Shown piece after piece: positions 41,884 to 51,649 of a stretch of DNA of 64,000 bases. The notes beneath the pieces were generated by a model. The model was not told where the DNA came from and did no database searches. It was given only the letters and a program-made list of their open reading frames with translations. The stretch comes from QUBU01 sp014337915 (GTDB lineage: Bacteria > Pseudomonadota > Gammaproteobacteria > Steroidobacterales > GCA-2729495), in the NCBI GenBank assembly GCA_030263395.1, contig SZOW01000009.1, positions 1 to 64,000 of the forward strand. The letters run 5' to 3'. Made by a program: the position numbers and the translations under genes. Each line of letters starts with the position of its first letter. The stretch's first letter is position 1.

Positions 41884-43053
41884 CTACACCGGAACGCTGA
41901 GCGGGTTGTAGGCGTAGAGGCCGAGGCTCTCGGCGTTGCGATGCGAGGACCCGGTGTAGTGGTCCGGGTCGCGGTTGTACATGCGTCCGGCGTTGATGTG
42001 CGATTCGCGCATCACCAGTGTGCAGCGCTCGCGGCGCGCCGCTTCATAGCGCGCCAGCGCTTCCTGCCAGTCGGCCGCTGCTTCCAGGGCGCGCGCCAGC
42101 ACCACGCCATCCTCGATGGCCATGACGGCGCCCTGGGCGAGGAACGGCGTCATCGGGTGTGCGGCGTCGCCGAGCAGCGTGGCGCGCCCGCGGGTCCATT
42201 GCGCCAGCGGCTGGCGGTCGAACAGGCCCCACTTGAAACACTGGCCGGCCGGTGTCGCGGCGAGGATCGCCTGCACCTCGGGACAGAAGTCGGCGAACTC
42301 GCGCTGCACGTCGGCGATGTCCGCCGGCACCGACCAGCCTTCCTCGGTCCACTGGTCGAGCTTCGAGAAGGCGGCGAAGTTCACCAGCTGGCCGCCGCGC
42401 ACCTTGTAGCGGGCGAAGGTGCGCGCGGTGCCGGCGAAGGCCACCGAATCCGGTTCGACCAGCCCCGGCTCGAGCCGCTCCATGGGCACCAGCCCGCGCC
42501 AGGCGATGTAGCCGGTGAAGCTCACATCCTCCGGCCCCCAGAGCGCGCGGCGCACGGCGGAGCGCACGCCGTCGCAGCCGACCAGCACGTCACCGCGGGC
42601 GCTGACGCCGTTGTCGAAACGCACTTCGATGCCATCCGCGTCCTCGGCCAGTGCGCCGAAATGGCAGCCGGTATGGATCGCGGTGGCGTCGTTGGCGCGC
42701 ACCGCAGCGGCCAGTGCGCCGTGCAGGTCGGCGCGATGCGCCTGCAGGTAGGGCGCGCCGTACTGCTCGCGCATGCGGTTGCCGCGGTTGGTTTCCACCA
42801 GCACCGCGCCGGTCCGGAAATGCTTGATGGCGCCGGCGGCCGGCATGCGCGCCACCCTGTGGACCGCGTCCTCGCCGAGCAGATGGTAGAGCGCATGGCA
42901 GCCGTTCGGGGTGATGGTCAGGCCGGCGCCAACTTCACCGAGGCTCGCCGACTGCTCGAAGACCCGAACGCGGAAGCCGGCCTGCTGCAGCGCCAGCGTG
43001 GCCGTCAGCCCGCCGATGCCGGCGCCGACGATGATGACGTCGAGTTCCTTCAT
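41884..43053 (-). CDS. FAD-dependent aromatic hydroxylase-type monooxygenase
   Basis: A 389-residue single-component flavin monooxygenase of the salicylate / 3-hydroxybenzoate hydroxylase family. Motifs: GxGxxG in VIIVGAGIGGLTATLALQQAG at the N-terminus, the DG motif in VGCDGVRSAVR near residue 155, and the GD motif in LLGDAAHPMTPFLAQGAVMAIED near 290. NADH-driven ring hydroxylation is the expected chemistry. It starts at ATG 43053; a longer frame has no signature. It is divergent from the aldehyde dehydrogenase, 108 bases away. Confidence 0.88.
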   Translation of the reverse strand: MKELDVIIVGAGIGGLTATLALQQAGFRVRVFEQSASLGEVGAGLTITPNGCHALYHLLGEDAVHRVARMPAAGAIKHFRTGAVLVETNRGNRMREQYGAPYLQAHRADLHGALAAAVRANDATAIHTGCHFGALAEDADGIEVRFDNGVSARGDVLVGCDGVRSAVRRALWGPEDVSFTGYIAWRGLVPMERLEPGLVEPDSVAFAGTARTFARYKVRGGQLVNFAAFSKLDQWTEEGWSVPADIADVQREFADFCPEVQAILAATPAGQCFKWGLFDRQPLAQWTRGRATLLGDAAHPMTPFLAQGAVMAIEDGVVLARALEAAADWQEALARYEAARRERCTLVMRESHINAGRMYNRDPDHYTGSSHRNAESLGLYAYNPLSVPV

Positions 43054-43160
43054 GGCCCTGGCTCCCGGATCCTGTGAGCATCTGCCGGATCGCAGGGTAC
43101 CATTGCCGCCGGGACAGCAGCAGTCGGCCGCAGCCGCCGGCACCGTGCAGAGGAGCAATC

Positions 43161-44672
43161 ATGAGCAGTGGCAGCAGGGTACCGATGAGCGCGGAGACCG
43201 CGGCATTCCTGCGGCGCGAGCAGCGCCTGTTCATCGGCGGCGAGCGCGTCGCCGCGCGTGACGGCGGGCGCATCGAGGTGCTCAATCCGGCCACCGGCGG
43301 GCCTCTCGCCCAGGTGTCCGCCGCCGGCGCCGCGGACATCGATGCCGCCGTGGCCGCCGCGCGGGCCGCCTTCAGCAACGGCCCCTGGCCGGCCATGGGG
43401 CCATCGGCGCGCGGGCAGCTGCTGTGGCGCCTGGCCGACCTGCTCGAGGCGCATGCGCCGACGCTCACCGAACTCGAGATCCTCGACAACGGCATGCCGC
43501 TGGATCCGGCCGGCATGCTGGCGGTGCCGACCGCGGTGAAGATCCTGCGCTACTTCTCCGGCTGGCCCTCGAAGCTGGGTGGCCAGACGCTGCCCGCCGA
43601 CCGCCGCCCCGGCGCGGCGAGCCCGGCGCTGACATACACGCGGCGCGAGCCGGTGGGCGTGGTCGGCCAGATCATTCCCTGGAATTATCCGCTGGCCATG
43701 GCCGCCATGAAGCTGGCGCCGGCGCTGGCCACCGGTTGCACCGTGGTGCTGAAGCCGGACGAGAAGACGCCGCTGTCGGCGCTGTTCCTCATCGACCTGT
43801 TGGTCGAGGCGGGCGTGCCGCCCGGCGTGGTCAACATCGTGCCGGGCTTCGGCGAGACCGCCGGTGCCGCCATCGCCGCGCACCCGGGAATAGACAAGGT
43901 GGCGTTCACCGGTTCCGGCGAGGTCGGGCGCAAGATCGTCGCCGCCGCCACCGGCAACCTCAAGCGGGTGTCGCTGGAACTCGGCGGCAAGAATCCCTTC
44001 ATCGTGTTCGCCGATGCCGACCTCGATCGCGCGATCGAGGCCGCGACGCGCTCGGCGTTCTTCCTGCAGGGCCAGAACTGCCAGTGCGCCTCGCGGCTGT
44101 TCGTGCACGAGGCGGTGGCCGCACCGTTCACGGCCGGCCTCGCCGCCGCGGCCCAGGCGCTGCCGCTGGGGCCGGGCTGGGATCCGCGGACGCGCATCGG
44201 CCCGCTGATCTCGGCCGGGCAGCTGGAGCGTGTTGCAGGCTATGTGGAGCTGGGCCGCAAGGAGGGTGCGCGGCTGGTGACCGGCGGTGGGCCGCGGCCC
44301 GGGCCGGGTTATTTCCTGCCGCCCACGGTGTTCGCCGACATCCAGCCAGGCATGGCGATCGCGCGCGAGGAGATCTTCGGGCCCGTCACCGGCATCCAGA
44401 CCTTCGGCGACCGCGACCTCGACGGCCTCGCCGCCCAGGCCAATGACAGCGAGTACGGGCTGGTGGCCAGCGTGTGGACGCGCGACCTCGGCACCGCACA
44501 TCGCTTCGCCGAGGCGTTGCGCGCCGGGGTGGTGGGCATCAACCACCATGGCGGCGGCGACATCCACGCGCCCTTCGGCGGCTACCGGCAGTCCGGCTGG
44601 GGGCGCGAGTTCGGCGCCGAGAACCTCGACCTCTACCTGGAGACCAAGACCGTCGTGGTGCGCTACGACTGA
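43161..44672 (+). CDS. NAD(P)-dependent aldehyde dehydrogenase
   Basis: A 503-residue aldehyde dehydrogenase. Core motifs: IIPWNYPLAMAAMKLAPALA near residue 173, the catalytic Glu in VSLELGGKNPFIV near 272 and the catalytic Cys in FLQGQNCQCASRL near 308. Family-typical PFGGYRQSGWGREFG is near the end. AGAGGAG eight bases before ATG 43161 fixes the start. It could oxidise the aldehyde product of the neighbouring monooxygenase or of an aromatic side chain. Substrate unknown. Confidence 0.92.
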   Translation: MSSGSRVPMSAETAAFLRREQRLFIGGERVAARDGGRIEVLNPATGGPLAQVSAAGAADIDAAVAAARAAFSNGPWPAMGPSARGQLLWRLADLLEAHAPTLTELEILDNGMPLDPAGMLAVPTAVKILRYFSGWPSKLGGQTLPADRRPGAASPALTYTRREPVGVVGQIIPWNYPLAMAAMKLAPALATGCTVVLKPDEKTPLSALFLIDLLVEAGVPPGVVNIVPGFGETAGAAIAAHPGIDKVAFTGSGEVGRKIVAAATGNLKRVSLELGGKNPFIVFADADLDRAIEAATRSAFFLQGQNCQCASRLFVHEAVAAPFTAGLAAAAQALPLGPGWDPRTRIGPLISAGQLERVAGYVELGRKEGARLVTGGGPRPGPGYFLPPTVFADIQPGMAIAREEIFGPVTGIQTFGDRDLDGLAAQANDSEYGLVASVWTRDLGTAHRFAEALRAGVVGINHHGGGDIHAPFGGYRQSGWGREFGAENLDLYLETKTVVVRYD

Positions 44673-44760
44673 GGCCGCGGCGGACGTTGACCGTCCGCGG
44701 GGCCTGCGGGAACATGGCCGCTTTCCGCACCGAAGAACACCAGGAACGGAGACCCCAGCC

Positions 44761-45423
44761 ATGAAGCTCTACGGCTCGCTTGCCTCGCCCTATGTCGCCC
44801 GCGTCGCCATGTTCGCGAAGATCAAGGGCATCGACCTGCCGCTGCACGAAGCCCCCGGCGGCAGCATCAAATCACCCGAGTTCCTCAAGCTCAATCCCAT
44901 GGGCAAGATGCCGACGCTCGAGGCCAACGGCCAGGGCCTGGGCGAATCCACCATCATCTGCGGTTACCTCGAGGACACGCAGGCCGGGAAACCCGGCCTG
45001 CCGAAGGATCCGCTGGACCGCGCCCGCAGCCACCTCGTGGCACGCATCACCGACCTCTACATCGCCCAGCAGATCGGGGCGTTCTTCCGCAGCATGAATC
45101 CCGCCAAGCGCGATGCCGCCGCCGTGGAGGCCGCCGGCAAGGAACTCGCCAAGGCCTACGGCTACGTGGAGCAGGTGATGGGCCCCGGCCCGTTCTGCAT
45201 CGGCAGCGTGCCCACGCTCGGAGACTGCGCGCTGGCGCCGACCACGGCCATGGTCCGCAAAATCCTCGCCGCCGGCAATTTCGGTGTCGAAGACCCCACC
45301 CGCAGCCCGCGCCTGCAGGCCTGGTGGAAGGCCGTGGAGGGCAACGCCGACTGCCAGGGCGTGCTGGCCGCGCATGCCGAAGCCTTCGACGCCTTCATGA
45401 AGCAGATGGCCGCCAGGCGCTGA
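44761..45423 (+). CDS. glutathione S-transferase
   Basis: A 220-residue GST. The N-terminal thioredoxin-like domain has KLYGSLASPYVARVAMFAK and the conserved cis-Pro in LNPMGKMPTLEA, then ESTIICGYLED with the glutathione-contacting Glu-Ser. A helical C-terminal domain follows. It begins 88 bases after the aldehyde dehydrogenase, possibly in the same transcript, and may conjugate or reduce a reactive product. Confidence 0.88.
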   Translation: MKLYGSLASPYVARVAMFAKIKGIDLPLHEAPGGSIKSPEFLKLNPMGKMPTLEANGQGLGESTIICGYLEDTQAGKPGLPKDPLDRARSHLVARITDLYIAQQIGAFFRSMNPAKRDAAAVEAAGKELAKAYGYVEQVMGPGPFCIGSVPTLGDCALAPTTAMVRKILAAGNFGVEDPTRSPRLQAWWKAVEGNADCQGVLAAHAEAFDAFMKQMAARR

Positions 45424-45436
45424 GCCTTCCCGCGGC

Positions 45437-45513
45437 GCACCCGTAGCTCAGCTGGATAGAGCACCTGGCTTCGAACCAGGGGGTCGGGAGTTCGAATCTC
45501 TCCGGGTGCGCCA
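45437..45513 (+). tRNA. tRNA-Arg(UCG)
   Basis: The acceptor arm GCACCCG pairs with CGGGTGC; the D arm GCTC..GAGC, anticodon stem CCTGG/CCAGG with loop CTTCGAA (anticodon UCG) and T arm GGGAGTTCGAATCTCT are all present. CCA is encoded at 45511-45513. It decodes CGA and probably other CGN codons. Confidence 0.95.
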
Positions 45514-45558
45514 ATGGGACTGTACGCCAGCAGCGACAGTATCAAGAGGGAGTCCGTC

Positions 45559-47157
45559 ATGATCAGCGCAACGACGTGCAACGATTTCGGGTCGAAGGTC
45601 GCAAGCCATTCCGGACCGCGATGGCAGTGGCGGACCGCCCTGCTGGCTGTCCTGTCCGGGCTGGTCATGTCCATGCCCGCGGTCTCTGCCCAGCTCGTGC
45701 GCACCACGCTCGGCGAACTGCGTGGCACCAGCAGCGATGGCATCGACGTCTGGCGCGGCATTCCCTATGCGGCGCCGCCGGTCGCTGCGCTGCGCTGGCG
45801 GCCGCCGCAGCCGGCGGCGGCCTGGAAGGGGATCCGCGACGCCACGCGGTTTGGCCCGATCTGCCCGCAGGACGAGCGGCCTGGCTCGAAGGGCGCAGCC
45901 CAGAGCGAGGACTGCCTGACGCTGAACGTCTACGCGCCGGCAAAGCGGGCCGCGGCTGGGCTGCCGGTCATGGTCTGGATCCACGGCGGCAGCTTCCGCT
46001 GGGGTGCGGGTTCACTGCCGGCCTATGACGGCAGCGCCTTCGCGCGCCAGGGCGTGGTGCTGGTGACGCTCAACTACCGCCTCGACCGGCTGGGCCGCTT
46101 CGGCCACCCGGCACTGACGCGCGCGCAGGCCGATGAGCCGCTCGCCAACTATGGGCTGATGGACCAGATCGCGGCCCTGCACTGGGTGCGGGACAACATC
46201 GCGGCCTTCGGCGGTGACCCGCAGCGCGTGACCATCTTCGGCTTCTCGGCCGGCGGCGTCTCGGTCAACGGCCTGATGGCGGCGCCGTCCGCCCGCGGCC
46301 TGTTCCAGCGCGCCATCGCCCAGAGCGGCGGCATCAGCATGGATGCCGGCCAGCGCTTGCGGGAACCGGCCGGCCGCTTCAAGGCGCTGGAGCAGGACGG
46401 GCTGGAGTTCGCGGCCAGCCTGGGCATCGCCGACGATGACCAGGCACCGGCACGGCTGCGGGCGCTCAGCGTGGCGCAGATCCTCGCCTATCCGCAGAAG
46501 GACAGCTCCATGAATCCGGTCGTCGACGGCCGGCTGATCCCCGACGACATCTGGCGCATTTTCCAGGGAGGCCGGCAGGCGCCTGTGCCCTACCTGGCCG
46601 GCGCCAACAGCTGGGAGGGCAGCCTGATCCGACCCTTCAAGCTGCCGATGCCGGCAATCCTGTTCGGCGTGACACCCGAGCGGGCGCGCCAGGTCTACGG
46701 CGACCTGCCCGACGAGGCGCTGAAGGAAACCTATTTCGGTGATGCGCTGTTCATCGCACCGGCCTGGATGCTCGCCGCGGACATGGCGGCCGCCCGGGCG
46801 CCGGCCTGGCTTTATTACTACAGCTACGTGGACGACGCCGACCGCGGCCGGGTGCCGGGCGCGGCACACGGTGCCGAAGTCAGCCATCTATTCCAGCAAC
46901 CATTGCGCCCCGACGCAAAGCTGAGCGACCACGACCTCGCGGTCTCCGAACCGCTGCGCCGCTACTGGCTGCAGTTCGCGCGCGCGGGGGACCCGAACGC
47001 CCCGGGGCTCCCCGAGTGGCCCGCCTTCACCCGCGAGAAGCCGGCGACCATGGAATTCGGCGAGCGGCCGGAACTGCATCCGGCGCTGTTCCCGAAACGC
47101 ATGGCTTTCCAGGAATCGCTGGTCGAGGCGGTGCGCGCCGCGCGCAAGGCGCACTGA
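45559..47157 (+). CDS. type B carboxylesterase (secreted)
   Basis: A 532-residue esterase of the cholinesterase/type B family. A hydrophobic leader (ALLAVLSGLVMSMPAVSAQ) exports it. The family start VRTTLGELRGTSSDGIDVWR is followed by IPYAAPPVAALRWRPP, SEDCLTLNVYAP and the catalytic Ser in TIFGFSAGGVSVNG near residue 228. The late HGAEVSHLF supplies the His region. ATG 45514 touches the tRNA end, so ATG 45559 with AGAGGGAG upstream is the likely start. Substrate unknown. Confidence 0.9.
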   Translation: MISATTCNDFGSKVASHSGPRWQWRTALLAVLSGLVMSMPAVSAQLVRTTLGELRGTSSDGIDVWRGIPYAAPPVAALRWRPPQPAAAWKGIRDATRFGPICPQDERPGSKGAAQSEDCLTLNVYAPAKRAAAGLPVMVWIHGGSFRWGAGSLPAYDGSAFARQGVVLVTLNYRLDRLGRFGHPALTRAQADEPLANYGLMDQIAALHWVRDNIAAFGGDPQRVTIFGFSAGGVSVNGLMAAPSARGLFQRAIAQSGGISMDAGQRLREPAGRFKALEQDGLEFAASLGIADDDQAPARLRALSVAQILAYPQKDSSMNPVVDGRLIPDDIWRIFQGGRQAPVPYLAGANSWEGSLIRPFKLPMPAILFGVTPERARQVYGDLPDEALKETYFGDALFIAPAWMLAADMAAARAPAWLYYYSYVDDADRGRVPGAAHGAEVSHLFQQPLRPDAKLSDHDLAVSEPLRRYWLQFARAGDPNAPGLPEWPAFTREKPATMEFGERPELHPALFPKRMAFQESLVEAVRAARKAH

Positions 47158-47165
47158 GCGCGGGT

Positions 47166-47923
47166 TCAGGCCTTGAGCCGGTAGCCGGTGCGGAACACCC
47201 AGGCGATCACCGCGAGGCAGATCGCCATGAACAGCAGCGTCATGCCGAGGCTGAGCGCGACGCTGACGTCCGCCTTGCCGTAGAAGCTCCAGCGGAAGCC
47301 GTTGACCAGGTACACGACCGGGTTGAACAGCGACAGCTGCTGCCAGAACGGCGGCAGCATGTTGATGGAATAGAAGCTGCCGCCGAGGAAGGTCAGCGGC
47401 GTGATGATCATGATCGGCACGATCTGCAGCTTCTCCCAGCCGGTCGCCCAGATGCCGAGGATGAAGCCGAACAGGCAGAAGGTCACCGAGGTCAGCACCA
47501 GGAAGGCCATCATCCACAGCGGGTGCTCGATGCGGAAGTCGACAAACAGCGAGGCGGTGGCGAGGATGATGAGCCCGAGCATCACCGACTTGGTGGCCGC
47601 CGCACCCACGTAGCCGGTGACGATCTCCACGTAGGAAACCGGCGCCGACAGCACCTCGTAGATGGTGCCGTTGTAGCGCGGCATGTAGATGCCGAACGAG
47701 GCGTTGCCGATGCTCTCGGTCAGCACCGAGAGCATGATCAGCCCCGGCACGATGAAGGCGCCGTAGCTTACCCCGTCGATCTCCGCCATGCGCGAGCCGA
47801 TGGCGGCGCCGAACACCACGAAGTACAGCGAGGTGGAGATCACCGGCGAGAGGATGCTCTGCACCAGGGTGCGGAACCAGCGCGACAGCTCGAAGCGGTA
47901 CAGGGTGCGCACGGCCTGCAGGT

Positions 47924-47927
<4 letters not shown>
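47166..47927 (-). CDS. ABC-2 type transporter permease
   Basis: A 253-residue membrane protein with six helices, of the ABC-2 family used for exporting drugs, polysaccharides or other compounds. FELSRWFRTLVQSILSPVIS at the start, the PRYNGTIYEVLSAPVSYVEI segment and TPLTFLGGSFYSINMLPPFW are family-typical. Its ATG overlaps the stop of the ATPase gene as ATGA. Substrate unknown. Confidence 0.88.
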
Positions 47928-48857
<930 letters not shown>

Positions 48858-48862
<5 letters not shown>

Positions 48863-48884
48863 CGGCGGGGATTATACCGGTGGC
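48858..48884 (-). promoter_or_regulatory. promoter of the ABC exporter within a palindrome
   Basis: On the minus strand TATAAT lies at 48871-48876. It sits inside the inverted repeat GCCACCGG (48858-48865) / CCGGTGGC (48877-48884). TTCGGT 16 bases upstream is a weak -35. Transcription would start about two bases before the GTG start codon. Confidence 0.55.
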
Positions 48885-48950
48885 TGCGGTCAACCGAAGC
48901 CTGGCCGGAGCGTTGTGGCAGCAGGTCCATCGTCGGTGACACGTCAGCCC

Positions 48951-50333
48951 ATGCAGGAAACACCCGCAGCCGCCATTGCCGCGAATCGCTACGGCCTCGG
49001 TGCGCGCCCCGGGGACCTGGCGGCGATCGCGAGCGATCCGCGCGGCTGGCTGCGGGGGCAGCTGGCCGGGCCGCCGCCGCAGCTGGCGCAGTCCGGGCTG
49101 CGCGGCTCGGCCGACATCCTCGCCGAGGCCAGCCGCATCCGGCAGGAGAAAGGTGCGCAGGACCAGCAGCGGCAGATTCCGCGGCTGTACCGCCCGATCT
49201 ATCTCCGGGAGGCCAGCGCCCGCCTGGCATTCGCCACCACCACCGATCGGCCGTTCCTCGAGCGGCTCACCTGGTTCTGGAGCAACCACTTCGCGGTCTC
49301 GGTCGACAAGCTGGCGGTGCTCGGGGTTGCCGGTGCCTGCGAGCGCGAGGCCATCCGGCCCCATGTGCTGGGCCGCTTCGCCGACCTGCTGCTGGCCGTC
49401 GAGCGGCACCCGGCGATGCTGCTGTACCTCGACAATACCAGCTCCGTCGGGCCCGGCTCGACGCTGGCGCAGCGCCTGGCACGCAGGCGCAGCGCCGCGT
49501 CGGTTGGCATCAATGAAAACCTCGGCCGCGAGATCCTCGAGCTGCACACGCTGGGTGTCGATGGCGGCTACAGCCAGGCGGACGTGACGGCATTCGCCAG
49601 GGTGCTGACCGGCTGGTCCATCGGCGGCGGCAAGGGCCGGCTGGCGGGCGGCGAGCCGGGACGGTTCCTGTTCCGCCCCGCACTGCACGAGCCCGGCCCG
49701 CAGCGGGTGCTCGGCCAGTCCTATGCACAGCCGGGCGTGGAGCAGGGCGAGGCGGTGCTGCAGGCGCTGGCGGGGCATCCGGCGACGGCGCGACACCTGG
49801 CGACGAAGCTAGCCCGCCACTTCATCGCCGATGATCCGCCGCCCGCGGCGGTGGAGCGCATTAGCCGCGCCTTCCTGGCCACCGATGGCGACCTGCCCGC
49901 GGTGTATGCGGCGCTGGTCGATGCGCCGGAGGGCTGGGAGATGCCGCTCGGCAAGTTCAAGACGCCGGCCGACCAGGTGATCTCCGTGTTCCGTGGCCTG
50001 CAGCTGCCGGTCGCCAGCGGCAGCGAAGCGCAGCAGCGTGCGGCGCTCGCCGCCTTCGAGCTGCTGGGCCAGCGCAGCTGGTCGCCCGGTTCACCGGCCG
50101 GCTGGCCGGATCGTGCCGCCGACTGGAATGGCCCCTCCGCGTTGCTGCAGCGGGTGGAGTGGGCCGATGCGCTGGGCCAGCGCTTTGGCACGCTGCACGA
50201 TGCGCGCCAACTCGCCCCGCAGCTGCTCGGCGCTACGCTGGGTGCAGGGACGCGTAGCGCCATCGCCCGTGCAGCGAGCCCGGCCCAGGCCCTGACCCTG
50301 CTGCTGGCGGCGCCCGAGTTCCTGCGGCGTTGA
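48951..50333 (+). CDS. DUF1800 domain protein
   Basis: A 460-residue protein, DUF1800 by its pattern: AANRYGLGARPGDLAAIASD at the start, then WFWSNHFAVSVDK, and NENLGREILELHTLGVDGGYS with the conserved Asn-Glu/Arg-Glu. VTAFARVLTGWSIG and HEPGPQRVLG follow. The biochemical role is unknown; the family is commonly followed by a DUF1501 gene, as here. No signal peptide is obvious. GTG 48936 is an alternative start. Confidence 0.85.
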   Translation: MQETPAAAIAANRYGLGARPGDLAAIASDPRGWLRGQLAGPPPQLAQSGLRGSADILAEASRIRQEKGAQDQQRQIPRLYRPIYLREASARLAFATTTDRPFLERLTWFWSNHFAVSVDKLAVLGVAGACEREAIRPHVLGRFADLLLAVERHPAMLLYLDNTSSVGPGSTLAQRLARRRSAASVGINENLGREILELHTLGVDGGYSQADVTAFARVLTGWSIGGGKGRLAGGEPGRFLFRPALHEPGPQRVLGQSYAQPGVEQGEAVLQALAGHPATARHLATKLARHFIADDPPPAAVERISRAFLATDGDLPAVYAALVDAPEGWEMPLGKFKTPADQVISVFRGLQLPVASGSEAQQRAALAAFELLGQRSWSPGSPAGWPDRAADWNGPSALLQRVEWADALGQRFGTLHDARQLAPQLLGATLGAGTRSAIARAASPAQALTLLLAAPEFLRR

Positions 50334-50368
50334 CGGTGACGGATGGCAGCCTTGCGAGGTGAACGCTC

Positions 50369-51607
50369 ATGAGTCCGGTCAATCGGCGCGAGATCCTGCT
50401 GGGCGGCGTGGCGGCGGCGGGCCTCGGGGCCTCCGGCGGCCTGCTGGTTTCGCGGCTGGCGCTGGCGGCCGGGCCCGATGGGCCGCGCGGCGAAGCCCGC
50501 CTGGTGTTCGTCATCCTGCGCGGCGCAGTCGACGGGCTGGCTGCAGTGCCGCCCTGGGGCGATCCCGACTACGGCCGCCTGCGCCCCGGGATCGCCATCG
50601 CCGCACCCGGGGCGGCGCAGGGCGCACTGCCGCTCGATGGCCTGTTCGGACTGCATCCCCGCCTGGCCTTCCTGCACGAGTGCTACGCCGCCGCTGAACT
50701 CACGGTGTTTCATGCGGTGGCCGGTCCCTACCGCCAGCGCTCGCATTTCGACGGGCAGGACGTGCTCGAGAACGGCGCGACCGCGGCCCATGCGCTGCAG
50801 ACCGGGTGGCTGAATCGCGCCCTCGCGGCGTTGCCGGCACCGGCACGGCAGGGACGGCAACAGCTCGGTGTCGCGCTCGGCCGGAACCTGCCGCTGCTGA
50901 TGCGCGGACCCGCGGCGGTGGCCTCCTGGGCGCCATCGCGGCTCGCCGCGCTGGATGAGGACACCCTGCAGCGGGTGCAGGATCTCTACGCGCAGGACCC
51001 ATTGCTGGCACAGCGGCTGGCGGATGCGCTGGCGACGAATGCCATGGCCACGGCGGCTGGCGGCGATGCACGCCAGGGCGCGGGCCCCGCGGCGCGCTAT
51101 GCGGAGGTCGTGCGTGCCACCGCGGGCTTCCTGCGGCGCGATGCGGGCCCGCGCGTCGCGGTGTTCGACACCCAGGGCTGGGATACGCATGCCAACGAGG
51201 GCGCCGCCCAGGGGCAGCTGGGCCAGAGGCTCGGCGCCCTCGACGCGGGCCTGCGGCTGCTGAAGGACGAGCTCGGCAGCGCCTGGCGCGATACCGCGGT
51301 CATCCTGGCGACGGAGTTCGGGCGCACCGCCGCGGTCAATGGCACGCGTGGCACTGACCATGGCACGGCGACGGTCGCCTTCCTGCTCGGTGGGGCGGTG
51401 CGCGGCGGGCGGGTGGTGGCGGACTGGCCCGGCCTGTCGGCCCGCGCGCTCTATCAGCAGCGCGACCTGGCACCGACGCTGGACCTGCGTTCGGTCTTCA
51501 AGGGGGTGCTGCAGGAGCAGCTGCAGCTGCCGGGGGCGGAACTCGAGCGGTCGGTCTTCCCCGGAAGCGCGGGCGCCGCGCCGCTCCGGGACCTGATCCG
51601 CGCCTGA
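50369..51607 (+). CDS. DUF1501 domain protein, Tat-exported
   Basis: A 412-residue protein with a twin-arginine signal (NRREILLGGVAAAGLGASGG). The DUF1501 body shows LVFVILRGAVDGLAAVPPWG, HPRLAFLHECYAAAELTVFH, and the metal-site-like VFDTQGWDTHANEGAAQG followed by ATEFGRTAAVNGTRGTDHGT, resembling alkaline-phosphatase/sulfatase-fold proteins. GAGGTGA precedes ATG. It is 36 bases after the DUF1800 gene. The pair is of unknown function, possibly cell-surface assembly. Confidence 0.87.
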   Translation: MSPVNRREILLGGVAAAGLGASGGLLVSRLALAAGPDGPRGEARLVFVILRGAVDGLAAVPPWGDPDYGRLRPGIAIAAPGAAQGALPLDGLFGLHPRLAFLHECYAAAELTVFHAVAGPYRQRSHFDGQDVLENGATAAHALQTGWLNRALAALPAPARQGRQQLGVALGRNLPLLMRGPAAVASWAPSRLAALDEDTLQRVQDLYAQDPLLAQRLADALATNAMATAAGGDARQGAGPAARYAEVVRATAGFLRRDAGPRVAVFDTQGWDTHANEGAAQGQLGQRLGALDAGLRLLKDELGSAWRDTAVILATEFGRTAAVNGTRGTDHGTATVAFLLGGAVRGGRVVADWPGLSARALYQQRDLAPTLDLRSVFKGVLQEQLQLPGAELERSVFPGSAGAAPLRDLIRA

Positions 51608-51628
51608 TGCCAGGCGCGGATCAGGTCC
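51589..51628. terminator. perfect 18-base-pair hairpin between convergent genes
   Basis: The arms 51589-51606 and 51611-51628 are perfectly complementary around the loop ATGC (51607-51610). The DUF1501 stop TGA (51605-51607) lies at the loop. It sits between the plus-strand DUF1501 gene and the minus-strand gene ending at 51650, so it can end transcripts from both sides. No T-run follows, so termination may need Rho or act as an end stabiliser. Confidence 0.7.
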
Positions 51629-51649
51629 GCGGCTGTGATTGCCGCAGCG

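Noticed and set aside
45162..45761. Minus-strand frames across tRNA-Arg, including a DSNSRPPGSKPGALSS-type tail
   Set aside because: Antisense reading of the tRNA; no real protein.
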